The notes: generated from the letters alone by a model not told the origin. A stretch of DNA of 64,000 bases from Phytoactinopolyspora limicola (GCF_011320225.1 NZ_JAAOEN010000005.1:99515-163514); one strand, 5' to 3'. Shown: positions 18,836 to 28,214, numbered from the stretch's first letter. Made by a program: numbers and translations.

Positions 18836-19045
18836 ATGCGTCTTGCTCGACGTAGTCGTCGTCTTGTTGTCACTACCACCCTCGTGTTGGGGGCAGGGTT
18901 GGCCGCGGCCGCTCCGGCATCGGCCAACGCCGGTGGTCCGCTGCCGGACACCGGATCGTCTCCACTGCCGTGGATCATCGGGGCCATCGTTGTCCTGGCG
19001 CTCGGCGGCGGGTTGTACGCGCTCTCCCGCCGCGGCAAGCAGTGA
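18836..19045 (+). CDS. 69-residue LPXTG precursor (sortase-substrate peptide)
   Basis: A strong GGAGGT at 18825-18830 selects the ATG at 18836. The product has a twin-arginine-rich signal segment (residues 1-10), a hydrophobic core (11-26), an AxA cleavage site at ASANA (28-32), the sortase motif LPDTG (36-40), a single membrane helix (about 46-63) and a basic tail SRRGKQ. Signal peptidase and sortase cleavage together would leave only about 7 to 9 residues on the wall. The cysteine-free sequence and tiny mature part are unusual for this protein type. A class E sortase gene lies 40 kb away in the same window. Confidence 0.75.
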   Translation: MRLARRSRRLVVTTTLVLGAGLAAAAPASANAGGPLPDTGSSPLPWIIGAIVVLALGGGLYALSRRGKQ

Positions 19046-19085
19046 ACCCGTGCGGTGTCCGTGGCGCCGGGCCAGGTGATGTCTC

Positions 19086-20435
19086 GTGAGTGATATCCGA
19101 GACGCCGCAACGAGCGTCTTCCCGTCAGTCCGGGCCGATCTCGAGCGGCTGGTTCGTATCCCGAGTGTGAGCGCTGATCCGTCGAATGCGGATGCGGTCC
19201 GGGCTAGCGCCGACGCCGTGGCCGAGTTGGCCCGCGCCGCGAGTGCCGCCGATGTCCAGGTTCTCGCCGTCCCGGAGGGCCAGCCCGCGGTGATCGCCAG
19301 GTGGCCGGCCCCCGCCGGCGCTCCCACGGTCTTGCTCTACGCCCATCACGACGTCCAGCCCACCGGCCCGGTGGCGGACTGGACCAGCGACCCGTTCGAG
19401 CCCACTGAGCGGGCCGGCCGCTTGTATGCCCGTGGTGCCGCGGACGACAAAGCCGGGATCATGGCCCACATCGCCGCGTTGCGGGTGTTCGACGGCCGCC
19501 CGCCGGTGGGGGTCACGCTGTTCGTCGAGGGTGAGGAGGAGATCGGCTCTCCGACGTTCACCTCTTTCCTCGACACACACCGAGATCTGCTCGCCGCCGA
19601 CGTCATCGTCGTCGCGGACTCGATGAACTGGTCGGTAGACACACCTGCCCTCACCACCAGCCTGCGCGGACTGGTCGACTGTGAGGTGGAGGTGCGTGTC
19701 CTGGAGCATGCCGTGCATTCGGGTATGTTCGGTGGGCCGGTCATCGACGCGCTCACCGCGCTGTGCCGCCTTTTAGGTACGTTGCACGATACGAACGGTG
19801 CCGTGTCCGTCGAAGGCTTGGTCCACGCTCCGGCCGCGGAGGTGGACTACCCGACCGACCGGTTCCGGGAAGAGTCGGGGCTGCTGAACGGGGTTCAGTT
19901 GGTGGGTGCCGGCGCTTTGGCCGACCGGCTCTGGGCGCAGCCGGCGCTGTCAGTGGTCGGCATCGATGCCCCCAGCATCGCCGAGTCGGCCAATATTCTC
20001 GTCCACCGGGCGCGGGCGAAGATCAGCGTGCGGCTTGCTCCTGGGCAGGATCCGGAGGAGGCAGCCGGGGCAATCCGGGCACATCTGGTCGAGCATGCGG
20101 AGTTCGGAGCCGAGGTCACGGTGACCGACGGCGCGCTAGGAGCACCGTGTGTGCTGGACACCACTTCGCCGGCGTACCGAGCGACGGTCGATGCCCTGAC
20201 CGAGGCGTTCGGGCAGCCGCCGGTGCAGATGGGATTGGGTGGCTCGATCCCGTTCATCGCCGAATTCCAGGACACCTTCCCCGCCGCCACCGTGGTGGCT
20301 ACCGGGGTGGAAGACCCGGACTCCAGGGCACATGGCGTCGACGAGAGCCTGCACCTAGGCCAGTTCGAGAAGGTGTGCCTCGCCGAGGCGCTACTGCTCC
20401 AACGCCTGGCGGACACCGTGTCACCTGCCCGGTAG
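19086..20435 (+). CDS. M20-family metallopeptidase (dipeptidase)
   Basis: This 449-residue protein is a cytosolic zinc dipeptidase of family M20. The first metal histidine and catalytic aspartate are in YAHHDVQP near residues 84-91, the bridging aspartate in YARGAADDKAGIM near 115-127, the general base and ligand in VEGEEEIGSPT near 150-160, and the dimer-domain histidine in EHAVHSGMFGG. A late ligand histidine is in RAHGVDESLHLG. The GTG start follows the LPXTG gene by 40 bases. Peptide substrate is unknown. Confidence 0.9.
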   Translation: MSDIRDAATSVFPSVRADLERLVRIPSVSADPSNADAVRASADAVAELARAASAADVQVLAVPEGQPAVIARWPAPAGAPTVLLYAHHDVQPTGPVADWTSDPFEPTERAGRLYARGAADDKAGIMAHIAALRVFDGRPPVGVTLFVEGEEEIGSPTFTSFLDTHRDLLAADVIVVADSMNWSVDTPALTTSLRGLVDCEVEVRVLEHAVHSGMFGGPVIDALTALCRLLGTLHDTNGAVSVEGLVHAPAAEVDYPTDRFREESGLLNGVQLVGAGALADRLWAQPALSVVGIDAPSIAESANILVHRARAKISVRLAPGQDPEEAAGAIRAHLVEHAEFGAEVTVTDGALGAPCVLDTTSPAYRATVDALTEAFGQPPVQMGLGGSIPFIAEFQDTFPAATVVATGVEDPDSRAHGVDESLHLGQFEKVCLAEALLLQRLADTVSPAR

Positions 20436-20478
20436 GAGCATGCCGCGAGTGCCAGTCAGTGGTATGTCACATACGATC

Positions 20479-20506
20479 TTGACTTCTCGTCGTAGATCGC
20501 TAATTT
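20479..20506 (+). promoter_or_regulatory. probable promoter of the M14 peptidase gene
   Basis: TTGACT (20479-20484) and TAATTT (20501-20506) are separated by 16 bases in a locally AT-rich stretch, about 80 bases before the start codon. This fits a housekeeping sigma factor promoter. Confidence 0.4.
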
Positions 20507-20583
20507 AGGGGCAACCGCTCACGCATAGCTGATGATCACCATGTGTGGTCCGGTGGGGGACGGCACTGATCGAAGGGATCGTC

Positions 20584-21768
20584 ATGGCCCGTGCCCGCTT
20601 CCGCCCCCTCACCCTAGGCTCAGCCGTCGCTGCCTTAGCCGTCGCCTCGACGGCTTTCGTCGGTGTTCCCGCCGTCGCCGAGCCCACCAACGCACACTGT
20701 GGAACGGAGACCGGTGGCACCGGAACCTCCGCCTGGATCGATCATGAAGAGCTGCGCCGGGAGCTCACCGGGCTGGAGCAGCGTTCCCACGGCCGATTGA
20801 GTGTCGACGTCGTCGGCGAGTCCAACCGCGGCCGGGAGATCTGGGCAGCGCGCGTAGGTGAGGGCGACCGCGTCGTCTTGGTTCAGAGTGAGATCCACGG
20901 CAACGAGAAGACCGGAACGGACGCTCTGGTTTCTCTCCTACGGAAGATGTCCGCTCCGACACCTCAGGCGCAACGGCTGCGCGAGAACGTCACACTCGTT
21001 GCTATCCCCAAGATGAACCCTGACGCAGCCGAGTTGGACCGACGCGGCAACGACCGCTCGTGGGCCGACGTGGTGGCCGACTTCCCGCAGCTCGACGGAG
21101 CCCAGCCGGCGTGGAACTACTACACGGGAGTTCTCCAGGGCGACGACTACCGTGACCGCCCAGGCTTCGACGTCAACCGAGACTTCCACCCACTGCTCGA
21201 CTACATTCCGCAGCCGGCCGACTTCCCCGGGGCGTCGGCCACGCCGGGCTGGTACATCCACCCCGAATCGCAGGCGGTCCGCGACGTCTATCGCGACCTT
21301 CAGGTGGAGTTCGGCAACGTTGACGTCTTCATCGACCTGCACCACCAAGCGCCCTGTTACGTGGTCGACGGCACCAACAACTGGGTGACGCTCTCGCTGT
21401 CCGGAAAGTTCATCGACATCGAGAACCACGAACATTTCGATCAGGGCTACGACCTCGACGCCGCCAAGCGGGCCACCCTCGCTGCGTATGACGCACTCCA
21501 GCAGGCCCGCTCGCCTTTCAGCAACATCTCGCTGTACCCGCAGAACATCGATCTCCCCGGTACGGCCCTGGGTTCGTTGGCGCTGAACGGCTCGGCGTCG
21601 GTGTTGTTCGAGGTCCGTGGCCAGACCCACAGTTGGGGCGCCAAGAAACGTGGTCAGCTGATTACCGCGGTCGAACGAGGGGTGATGGGCATCGTCGAGG
21701 CGGTCGCCGACGGCACGATCGACGAGCTCGACGCCGACCGGTACGACGACATCCCCGATCGCGGCTGA
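20584..21768 (+). CDS. secreted M14-family zinc carboxypeptidase
   Basis: This 394-residue protein is an exported metallo-carboxypeptidase-like enzyme. A signal peptide covers residues 1-32 with cleavage near VAEP. The zinc ligands are the H and E of SEIHGNEKTG (His105, Glu108) and a later histidine in FIDLHHQAP. A candidate catalytic glutamate is in LFEVRGQTHSWG. The ATG at 20584 was chosen over an earlier in-frame GTG/ATG because it directly gives the signal sequence and follows GAAGGGA. The preferred peptide is unknown. A perfect 8-base hairpin follows the stop. Confidence 0.85.
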   Translation: MARARFRPLTLGSAVAALAVASTAFVGVPAVAEPTNAHCGTETGGTGTSAWIDHEELRRELTGLEQRSHGRLSVDVVGESNRGREIWAARVGEGDRVVLVQSEIHGNEKTGTDALVSLLRKMSAPTPQAQRLRENVTLVAIPKMNPDAAELDRRGNDRSWADVVADFPQLDGAQPAWNYYTGVLQGDDYRDRPGFDVNRDFHPLLDYIPQPADFPGASATPGWYIHPESQAVRDVYRDLQVEFGNVDVFIDLHHQAPCYVVDGTNNWVTLSLSGKFIDIENHEHFDQGYDLDAAKRATLAAYDALQQARSPFSNISLYPQNIDLPGTALGSLALNGSASVLFEVRGQTHSWGAKKRGQLITAVERGVMGIVEAVADGTIDELDADRYDDIPDRG

Positions 21769-21774
21769 TGGCGT

Positions 21775-21800
21775 CCGTCCGGCCGGAGGCCACCGGACGG
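21775..21800 (+). terminator. hairpin terminator after the M14 gene
   Basis: CCGTCCGG (21775-21782) and CCGGACGG (21793-21800) are perfect arms around a 10-base loop, 6 bases after the stop. No T-tract follows, which is common for actinobacterial terminators. Confidence 0.5.
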
Positions 21801-21950
21801 CATCATGGGTGAGGTGATCTCGGTCGTGCGGTAGGGCTGCTCTGCCGGCGACACCATCGAGGCATCGGCGGGCTGGTGTCCAGGTGATCATCCACCTGGG
21901 CGCCGGCCGGCGTGTCCGGAGTCGGGGACAAACGACCCCCAGGCGTGGTT

Positions 21951-22163
21951 TATACTGGTTGACAGCCGCGGCCGAGTCCAGTGGACTCGGCCGTATCAGT
22001 GCCCGGGTTGTGAACTCGTCATGGTTACGCCATCTGATGTGTTCAGCCGACGGTGGAACGTCGCGCGAAGTCGGGTGCCCGCACCCAGTGGCTCGTCGCG
22101 CACCGCACCCCGCGGCCCGCGTGCAAGGGTGCGCCGACAGCATTAGTCAGCTGGAGCATACCC
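21951..22163 (+). promoter_or_regulatory. promoter and about 200-base structured leader of the DEAD-box helicase gene
   Basis: The 395-base gap 21769-22163 has no convincing gene. TATACT at 21951-21956 can serve as a -10 box, and TTGACA at 21959-21964 as an alternative -35. Immediately after lies a perfect inverted repeat, GGCCGAGTCCA (21970-21980) and TGGACTCGGCC (21982-21992), with a single central base. Transcription starting here gives a leader of roughly 200 bases. Cold-shock RNA helicase genes often have such long leaders, so the repeat could be an operator or an RNA hairpin. Confidence 0.45.
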
Positions 22164-23648
22164 GTGACGATCGATCAACCCAGTGTGTCGCCCGACCGTT
22201 CCGACCGGCGCGGCCATCAACACTCCCGCCGCGACGGTCGGCCGTACAACCAGCGCCGGGGCGCTGACCACCGCAAGCGCCGCCCCGGCGGGCCGCCGCG
22301 AGAGCGCCGCGGCTTCGACCCCGCACGGCGTGCGGCCATCGACGCGTTCGACCCGGCCACGTCGGCCTTCCTGGCCATGGGTGTCCCGGAGCGGGTCGTC
22401 AAGATCCTTGGGGTCGACGGCATCACCGAACCAACCGTTGTTCAAGCCGCCGTCATTCCGGATGCGAACTCCGGTCGCGACGTCTTGGGCCGGGCCCAGA
22501 CCGGGTCCGGAAAGACCCTCGCCTTCGGCCTGCCGATCCTGGCGAAGCTGGCCGGCTCGAAGAGCCGTCCGAACCATCCACGTGCACTGATCGTCGTTCC
22601 CACCCGTGAGCTCGCCGGCCAGGTGGTCACCGCCATCGAGCCGTTGGCCGAGGCGTTGCGCCTGCGGATGGTCACCGTGTACGGCGGTTCGCCGTACGAC
22701 CGCCAGATCCGTCGATTGGATCGCGGCGCCGACATCGTCGTGGCCACCCCCGGCCGGCTCGACGACTTGGTACGACGCGGCGCCTGCCGGCTCGACGACA
22801 TTGAGGTCGTGACGCTCGACGAAGCCGACCATCTCTGCGACCTTGGGTTCTACCCGGTCGTGGACGACCTCCTCGGCCAGACGCCGGTCGGCGGTCAGCG
22901 CCTGTTGCTGTCGGCCACGTTGGACGGCGACGTCGACAAGCTGGTGCGTCGCCACCTGACCGACCCGGCCCGGCACGAGGTCGACCCGGACGTCGGCTCC
23001 GTCACCACCATGGACCATCATGTGCTGGTTGTCGGCGCCGGACGGAAGATCGATGTCACGACGTCGTTGCTGCGGGAGAACCCGCGCAGCATTGTGTTCA
23101 CCCGCACCAAGGGCGGCGCTACTCGGTTGGCGGCGGACCTGGAAGACGCCGGTGTGCCGGCCGTCGATCTGCATGGCGATCTGTCGCAGCGCGTCCGCGA
23201 GCGGAACCTCGACCGGTTCAAGAGTGGTCGCGCCCAGGTGGTCGTGGCGACGGACGTGGCCGCCCGCGGTATTCACGTCGACGGCGTCGGGCTGGTAGTG
23301 CATTTCGACCCAGCTGGCGAAGCGAAGTCCTACTTGCACCGGTCCGGCCGGACAGCCCGCGCTGGCGCGTCTGGTGCGGTGGTCACCATGGCGACGCCGG
23401 GGCAGGCGCGGGGCTTGGGTGACCTCTTCCGGCGAGCTGGCGTGGAAGTCAAGAGTGTCGACGCCCGTGCGGTCGCTAGTGGACCGATGACGATCGAGAG
23501 CCTTGCCGACGCACCGGCCATGCCGACGCCTGCGCCGACCACTGCCGCACGCGGCGCCCGTCAGGGTGGTAAACCACCGAGGAGGGGCACCGGACGGTCC
23601 GGTCACGGCAACCGATCGGGTCGACCTTCCCGGCCGCGACGCGGATAG
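22164..23648 (+). CDS. DEAD-box ATP-dependent RNA helicase
   Basis: This 494-residue protein unwinds RNA duplexes, probably in ribosome assembly or cold adaptation. After a basic disordered start, the helicase core shows AQTGSGKT (111-118), PTRELAGQV, the DEAD box as LDEADHL, SATLDGD, the VFTRTKGGATRLA strand, and motif VI HRSGRTARAG. The tail is a low-complexity Arg/Gly/Pro/Ser segment typical of RNA binding. The GTG at 22164 follows a TGGAG Shine-Dalgarno and excludes a spurious upstream extension. It follows a long leader and precedes purF. Confidence 0.93.
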   Translation: MTIDQPSVSPDRSDRRGHQHSRRDGRPYNQRRGADHRKRRPGGPPRERRGFDPARRAAIDAFDPATSAFLAMGVPERVVKILGVDGITEPTVVQAAVIPDANSGRDVLGRAQTGSGKTLAFGLPILAKLAGSKSRPNHPRALIVVPTRELAGQVVTAIEPLAEALRLRMVTVYGGSPYDRQIRRLDRGADIVVATPGRLDDLVRRGACRLDDIEVVTLDEADHLCDLGFYPVVDDLLGQTPVGGQRLLLSATLDGDVDKLVRRHLTDPARHEVDPDVGSVTTMDHHVLVVGAGRKIDVTTSLLRENPRSIVFTRTKGGATRLAADLEDAGVPAVDLHGDLSQRVRERNLDRFKSGRAQVVVATDVAARGIHVDGVGLVVHFDPAGEAKSYLHRSGRTARAGASGAVVTMATPGQARGLGDLFRRAGVEVKSVDARAVASGPMTIESLADAPAMPTPAPTTAARGARQGGKPPRRGTGRSGHGNRSGRPSRPRRG

Positions 23649-23673
23649 CCGTAGGGCGACGTACACTCGGGAT

Positions 23674-25134
23674 GTGGCTCACGGGGATGGACGGCTGACA
23701 CAGGAGCTCGACCCTCAAGATCGCGGCCCCCAGGACGCATGCGGCGTGTTCGGCGTATGGGCACCTGGCGAGGAGGTCGCCAAGCTCTCCTACTTTGGTC
23801 TTTACGCACTACAGCACCGCGGCCAGGAGGCCGCCGGCATCGCCGTGGGTGATGGCGACAAGTTGCTTGTGTACAAAGACATGGGTTTGGTCAGTCAGGT
23901 GTTCGACGAGTCGACTCTGAACACCCTCGTGGGTCACGTCGCCGTGGGGCATGCGCGGTACTCCACCACCGGTGCCAGCGAGTGGCAGAACGCGCAACCC
24001 ACCCTCGGCGCCACACCGGCCGGGACGGTCGCCCTCGGTCACAACGGCAACCTCACCAACAGCGAACACCTCCTGGAGGTCGTCCACGAGCGGTTGGGTG
24101 CGCCGGTGGGTGAACTGCGGTACGGCAATACCACCGACACCGCCTTGATCACCGCGTTGCTCGGTTCTTACCCCGGGACCTCGCTGGAAGACTGCGCGGC
24201 GGAGGTCCTCGCACAGCTGCGTGGCGCCTTCTCGTTGGTGTTCTGCGACGAGTCGACGTTGTATGCCGCCCGTGACCCGCAAGGGGTCCGTCCATTGGTG
24301 CTGGGCCGCCTGGAGCGCGGTTGGGTGGTCGCTAGCGAGACCGCCGCGTTGGACATCGTCGGGGCATCGTTCGTCCGTGAGGTGGAGCCCGGAGAACTCG
24401 TCGTCATCGACGCTCAAGGAGTGCGTTCCCGACGTTTCGCGGTGGCCGAGCGGAAGGGCTGCCTGTTCGAGTTCGTGTATCTCGCCCGACCAGACACCCA
24501 GATTTCCGGCCGGTCGGTGCACCTGACCCGGGTCCAGATCGGGCGCCGGCTGGCGCAGGAGCACCCGGTCGACGCCGACCTGGTTATACCCGTCCCGGAG
24601 TCGGGAACTCCAGCCGCGGTCGGTTACGCGGAGGAGTCGGGTATCCCGTACGGCATCGGTTTAGTCAAGAACTCCTATGTAGGGCGGACGTTCATCCAGC
24701 CCTCCCAGACCCTGCGCCAGCTGGGGATCAGGCTAAAGCTCAATCCGTTGCGGGAGATCGTCGCCGGTCAACGGCTTGTTGTCGTGGACGATTCCATCGT
24801 GCGTGGCAATACCCAACGCAAACTGGTGCAAATGCTGCGCGACGCCGGAGCGGCGGAGGTCCACGTGCGGATCTCCAGCCCGCCGGTCAAATGGCCATGT
24901 TTCTACGGCATCGACTTCGCTTCGCGGGCCGAACTCGTGGCGAACGATCTGTCGGTCGATCAGATCCGCGAGTCGATCGGGGCCGACTCCCTTGGTTACG
25001 TCACGTTGGAGGCATTGATCGAGGCCACCACGGTGCCAAAGAACGAGTTGTGCCGGGCCTGCTTCGACGGTGTCTATCCGATCGAGCCGCCCCGCACCCC
25101 GGGAAAGAACGTGCTGGATAGAGTAACCGCATGA
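23674..25134 (+). CDS. purF: amidophosphoribosyltransferase
   Basis: PurF makes phosphoribosylamine from PRPP and glutamine, the committed step of purine synthesis. It is a 486-residue protein with a 22-residue propeptide ending before the nucleophile Cys23 in DACGVFGVW. The glutaminase half has HNGNLTN and YGNTTDT. The PRTase loop is VVVDDSIVRGNT. Carboxy-terminal cysteines in KWPCFYGIDF and LCRACFDG fit the iron-sulfur type enzyme. The GTG at 23674 matches the usual actinobacterial start xxxGDGRL. purM overlaps its stop. Confidence 0.96.
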   Translation: MAHGDGRLTQELDPQDRGPQDACGVFGVWAPGEEVAKLSYFGLYALQHRGQEAAGIAVGDGDKLLVYKDMGLVSQVFDESTLNTLVGHVAVGHARYSTTGASEWQNAQPTLGATPAGTVALGHNGNLTNSEHLLEVVHERLGAPVGELRYGNTTDTALITALLGSYPGTSLEDCAAEVLAQLRGAFSLVFCDESTLYAARDPQGVRPLVLGRLERGWVVASETAALDIVGASFVREVEPGELVVIDAQGVRSRRFAVAERKGCLFEFVYLARPDTQISGRSVHLTRVQIGRRLAQEHPVDADLVIPVPESGTPAAVGYAEESGIPYGIGLVKNSYVGRTFIQPSQTLRQLGIRLKLNPLREIVAGQRLVVVDDSIVRGNTQRKLVQMLRDAGAAEVHVRISSPPVKWPCFYGIDFASRAELVANDLSVDQIRESIGADSLGYVTLEALIEATTVPKNELCRACFDGVYPIEPPRTPGKNVLDRVTA

Positions 25135-26198
25135 CGAGTTCGGGGGCCCCGTCGGGAACCACCTACGCCAGCGCCGGAGTGGACGTCGAGGCCGGCGACC
25201 GCGCGGTGGAGCTGATGAAGGAGTGGGTGGCGCGGACTCGCCGCCCGGAGACATTCGGCGAGCTGGGCGGGTTCGCCGGTCTGTTCGACGCCAGCGTGCT
25301 GCGCACTTACACCCGGCCGCTGCTCGCCACGAGCACCGACGGTGTCGGCACCAAGGTAGTAGTGGCGCAGCGGATGGGCGTACATCACACGATCGGTTTC
25401 GACCTCGTGGGTATGGTCGTGGACGACATCGTGGTGTGTGGCGCCGAGCCGCTGTTCATGACCGACTACATCGCCTGTGGCCGGGTGGTCCCCGAGCGCA
25501 TAGCGTCGATAGTCCAAGGCATCGCCCAGGCCTGTGTGGCCGCTGGGTGCTCGCTCAGCGGCGGAGAGACCGCCGAACACCCGGGTCTGCTCGGCCCGGA
25601 CGAATACGACATCGCCGGTGCTGTGACCGGTGTGGTGGAGGCCGACCGGCTGCTGGGTGCACACCGCGTGCGAGCCGGCGATGTGCTCGTGGCCATGGCG
25701 TCGTCAGGTCTCCATTCCAACGGCTACTCTCTCGTCCGGCATGTGCTGGAGCGGGCCGGCTGGGCGCTGGATCGGCATGTCGCAGATCTGGGCCGAACCG
25801 TGGGCGAGGAGCTCCTGGAGCCTACCAGGGTGTATGCGCTCGACTGCCTTGACCTTGCGAACAACGTCGAGGTGCACGCGTTGTCGCACGTGACCGGAGG
25901 CGGTCTGGCGGCCAATCTAGCTCGGGTGCTTCCGCCTGAGGTTTCGGCCCGCGTCGAACGCTCCACGTGGACCCCGGCGCCGATTTTCAGGCTGGTAGGT
26001 GAGGTGGGCGGCGTGGCTCAAGATGAGCTGGAACGCACGCTCAACATGGGAGTTGGAATGGTGGCCGTGGTGGCTGCTGACGCTGTTGACGACACCGTGC
26101 GGCGCCTGAATGACCGGGGTGTGCCGGCGTGGGTCGCCGGTGAGGTGATCGCCGGGGGAGCTGGCGCTGCCGAGCTTCAGGGTAGCTACGCCGCCTGA
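25131..26198 (+). CDS. purM: AIR synthetase
   Basis: PurM closes the imidazole ring of FGAM to give AIR with ATP. The 355-residue protein has the family landmarks TSTDGVGTKVVVAQ, DDIVVCGAEPLFMTDYIACG and the SLSGGETAEHPG loop, and ends with HVTGGGLAANLARVLP. The ATG overlaps the purF stop (ATGA), so purF and purM are coupled. The next genes, on the other strand, are DUF3073 and the dehydrogenase, the gene order known from Streptomyces. Confidence 0.96.
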   Translation: MTSSGAPSGTTYASAGVDVEAGDRAVELMKEWVARTRRPETFGELGGFAGLFDASVLRTYTRPLLATSTDGVGTKVVVAQRMGVHHTIGFDLVGMVVDDIVVCGAEPLFMTDYIACGRVVPERIASIVQGIAQACVAAGCSLSGGETAEHPGLLGPDEYDIAGAVTGVVEADRLLGAHRVRAGDVLVAMASSGLHSNGYSLVRHVLERAGWALDRHVADLGRTVGEELLEPTRVYALDCLDLANNVEVHALSHVTGGGLAANLARVLPPEVSARVERSTWTPAPIFRLVGEVGGVAQDELERTLNMGVGMVAVVAADAVDDTVRRLNDRGVPAWVAGEVIAGGAGAAELQGSYAA

Positions 26199-26358
26199 GT
26201 GCCGCACGTCGGGTGGCCGGCTGAGCAAACGGCCGAACGGCTACCCGGAAAAGTCGCTCTCCGCCCGGGCAGGCCAACGGTACCGCCGTGCCTCGGAGGC
26301 GAAATGCGGCAATACCGGTGGCTCTGCTCGTTCGGTGGGTACCGAAGCGACTAGCTCG

Positions 26359-26562
26359 CTAGCTAACTCGACGGCGGGGGTCATCACCCTCGTCGTCCTC
26401 GTAGCCTGCGTAGTACTCGGCCTCGTAGTCCTCGGACTGCTCGCCGGCATCTTCCTCGCCACGTAGTTCGCGCTGTAAAGCGTCGAAATCCGTGTCGAGG
26501 GTCTGATACTTAAGCCGACGGGCGACCTTTGTCTGCTTGGCCTTGGCCCGGCCGCGCCCCAT
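26359..26562 (-). CDS. DUF3073 protein
   Basis: This 67-residue protein belongs to the actinobacterial DUF3073 family. The conserved start MGRGRAKAKQTKVARRLKY is basic and the rest is strongly acidic and tyrosine-containing, ending RRRVS. The ATG at 26562 matches the family start; seven further codons upstream are open but not conserved. Its place between purM and the amino acid dehydrogenase is conserved in actinomycetes. Function is unknown. Confidence 0.88.
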   Translation of the reverse strand: MGRGRAKAKQTKVARRLKYQTLDTDFDALQRELRGEEDAGEQSEDYEAEYYAGYEDDEGDDPRRRVS

Positions 26563-26695
26563 AGGGTCGACCCCCTCGCACAAAACCGGGGCGACCAGAT
26601 TAGCCGGACGCCCTCGTTTCCTTCGGTTGACATCTGCTCGTAGGTATAACGGTACAGGGTCGACCCCTGTTCCGTCTCATCCGGTGCCGACTTAT

Positions 26696-26718
26696 TTCTC
26701 CTACCGGCGGTAGGAGAA
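26696..26718 (-). terminator. 10-bp stem-loop after the dehydrogenase gene
   Basis: TTCTCCTACC (26696-26705) and GGTAGGAGAA (26709-26718) form a perfect stem with a GGC loop, 13 bases after the dehydrogenase stop. It probably ends that transcript before the DUF3073 promoter region. A second near-palindrome, CAGGGTCGACCCCTG, lies at 26655-26669 upstream of DUF3073. Confidence 0.5.
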
Positions 26719-26730
26719 GTATCACAGCCA

Positions 26731-27843
26731 TCATACGTGCAGGTAGATGCCGCGCAGGCGACTGATCTCGGCGATCCGGCGCTCCGCGATGCGATCAGCG
26801 GCGACGGCCGGGGGAACACGTTCGCTCTGGGCGAGGGTGAAGATCTGCCGAGTAGTCTCGAAGATCTGCGTGGCTTTGCCCCTAGCCCGCTCGAAGGAGA
26901 ACCCATGCAGCTCATCGGCCACTTGGATCACACCGCCGGAGTTGACGACGTAGTCCGGAGCGTAGAGCACACCCATCTCGTCGAGTAGTTGTTCTACCCC
27001 AGGATGCTCCAGTTGGTTGTTCGCGCCACCGCAGACCGCCCGGACGCCGCCTTTGGACAAGGCGGTGACGACGTCATCGGTGAGCGCGCCCCCGAGCGCG
27101 CACGGGGCGTAAACGTCGATGCCCGAGTCCAGCAGGTGGCCGGTGTCGTCTACGACGTCGACCTGGGGGTGTGCGCTCCGTAGTGCCGCGACGGCGGCTT
27201 CGGAGACGTCGGTGACCACCACATGTGCACCGTCGTCAAGGAGCAGGCCAGCCAACTTGGCACCGACCTTCCCGACACCGGAGATGCCGACCCGGCGCCC
27301 AGCCAGAGTGGGGTCGCCCCACAGTTGCTCGGCGCAGGCCCTCATGCCCTGAAAGACCCCGAACGAGGTGAGGACGCTGGAGTCTCCGGCACCCCCTTCA
27401 GCCGGTGATCGGCCGGTGACCCAGTTGCATTCGCGCGCTACCACGTCCATGTCGGCGACATAGGTACCGACGTCGCAGGCGGTGATGTAGCGCCCGCTGA
27501 GCGAGGCGACGAACCGCCCGTAGGCCCGCAGGAGCGACTCCGACTTGTGGGTGGCGGGGTCGCCGATGATGACAGCCTTGCCACCGCCGTGGTCGAGGCC
27601 GGCCAGAGCGTTCTTGTAGGTCATGCCCTGGGAGAGGTGGAGGACGTCGTCGAGTGCGGCGGCCTCCGACTCGTATGGGTAGAAGCGGGTGCCACCGAGG
27701 GCAGGGCCAAGGGCGGAGGAGTGGATCGCGACGATGGCGCGTAATCCACTGGACCGATCTTGGCAGAAGACCACCTGTTCGTGGCCGGATCGGGGGTCGG
27801 GGCCGGCGGTGCGGCTGAATACAAGAGGCGACGCCTCGGTCAT
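26731..27843 (-). CDS. vdh: Leu/Val/Phe-type amino acid dehydrogenase (valine dehydrogenase)
   Basis: This NAD-dependent enzyme reversibly deaminates branched-chain amino acids; in streptomycetes the orthologue in this position is valine dehydrogenase. It has 370 residues. The catalytic lysine region is [20 protein letters not shown], the glycine-rich nucleotide site is [15 protein letters not shown], and [12 protein letters not shown] is conserved. The ATG at 27843 is preceded by AGGAGAAAGG with 8 bases spacing. It is divergent from bldC across a 371-base gap. Confidence 0.9.
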   Translation of the reverse strand: MTEASPLVFSRTAGPDPRSGHEQVVFCQDRSSGLRAIVAIHSSALGPALGGTRFYPYESEAAALDDVLHLSQGMTYKNALAGLDHGGGKAVIIGDPATHKSESLLRAYGRFVASLSGRYITACDVGTYVADMDVVARECNWVTGRSPAEGGAGDSSVLTSFGVFQGMRACAEQLWGDPTLAGRRVGISGVGKVGAKLAGLLLDDGAHVVVTDVSEAAVAALRSAHPQVDVVDDTGHLLDSGIDVYAPCALGGALTDDVVTALSKGGVRAVCGGANNQLEHPGVEQLLDEMGVLYAPDYVVNSGGVIQVADELHGFSFERARGKATQIFETTRQIFTLAQSERVPPAVAADRIAERRIAEISRLRGIYLHV

Positions 27844-28214
27844 GGTGATGACCTTTCTCCTTCGTGCCTGCGGGGTTGGCAGGCTTCGACGGGTGTCACC
27901 CTCCACTCTATCGGCCGGGTTTTGACACCGATTTGGCGAAAACGCCCTCGCGTGCCCACGTTGGGAGCTATGTTGATCTCGGATGGCGTCGGGGTCGGAG
28001 CAGACCACTCTGGGGTGATTTGCACCGATTGCGGCATTCGTGAAGTCTGCGTAGGCTTGCGCACGCCGTACACGGCATCATCCGAATGGTCAGAAAATCA
28101 TCCAAATGGTCGGTTCGGGTCGAGCCATAAGGCTCTCCCATGGAAGATGGTCAGAAGGATGAAATAACTCTTGTGTGGCGGGACGGTCCCGTCACGTGGG
28201 GAAGGAAAGTGACG
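27844..28214. promoter_or_regulatory. dehydrogenase-bldC intergenic region with direct repeats
   Basis: This 371-base region holds the promoters of two divergent genes and no convincing ORF. The imperfect direct repeat ATCATCCGAATGGTC (28077-28091) and ATCATCCAAATGGTC (28097-28111) has a 20-base period. A small hairpin GAGCC-ataa-GGCTC lies at 28122-28135. BldC proteins are known to bind direct repeats, so autoregulation is plausible but untested. Confidence 0.45.

Noticed and set aside
20938-22143. 401-codon minus-strand frame across the M14 gene and the helicase leader
   Set aside because: It is antisense to the M14 peptidase and runs on into the leader region without any motif.
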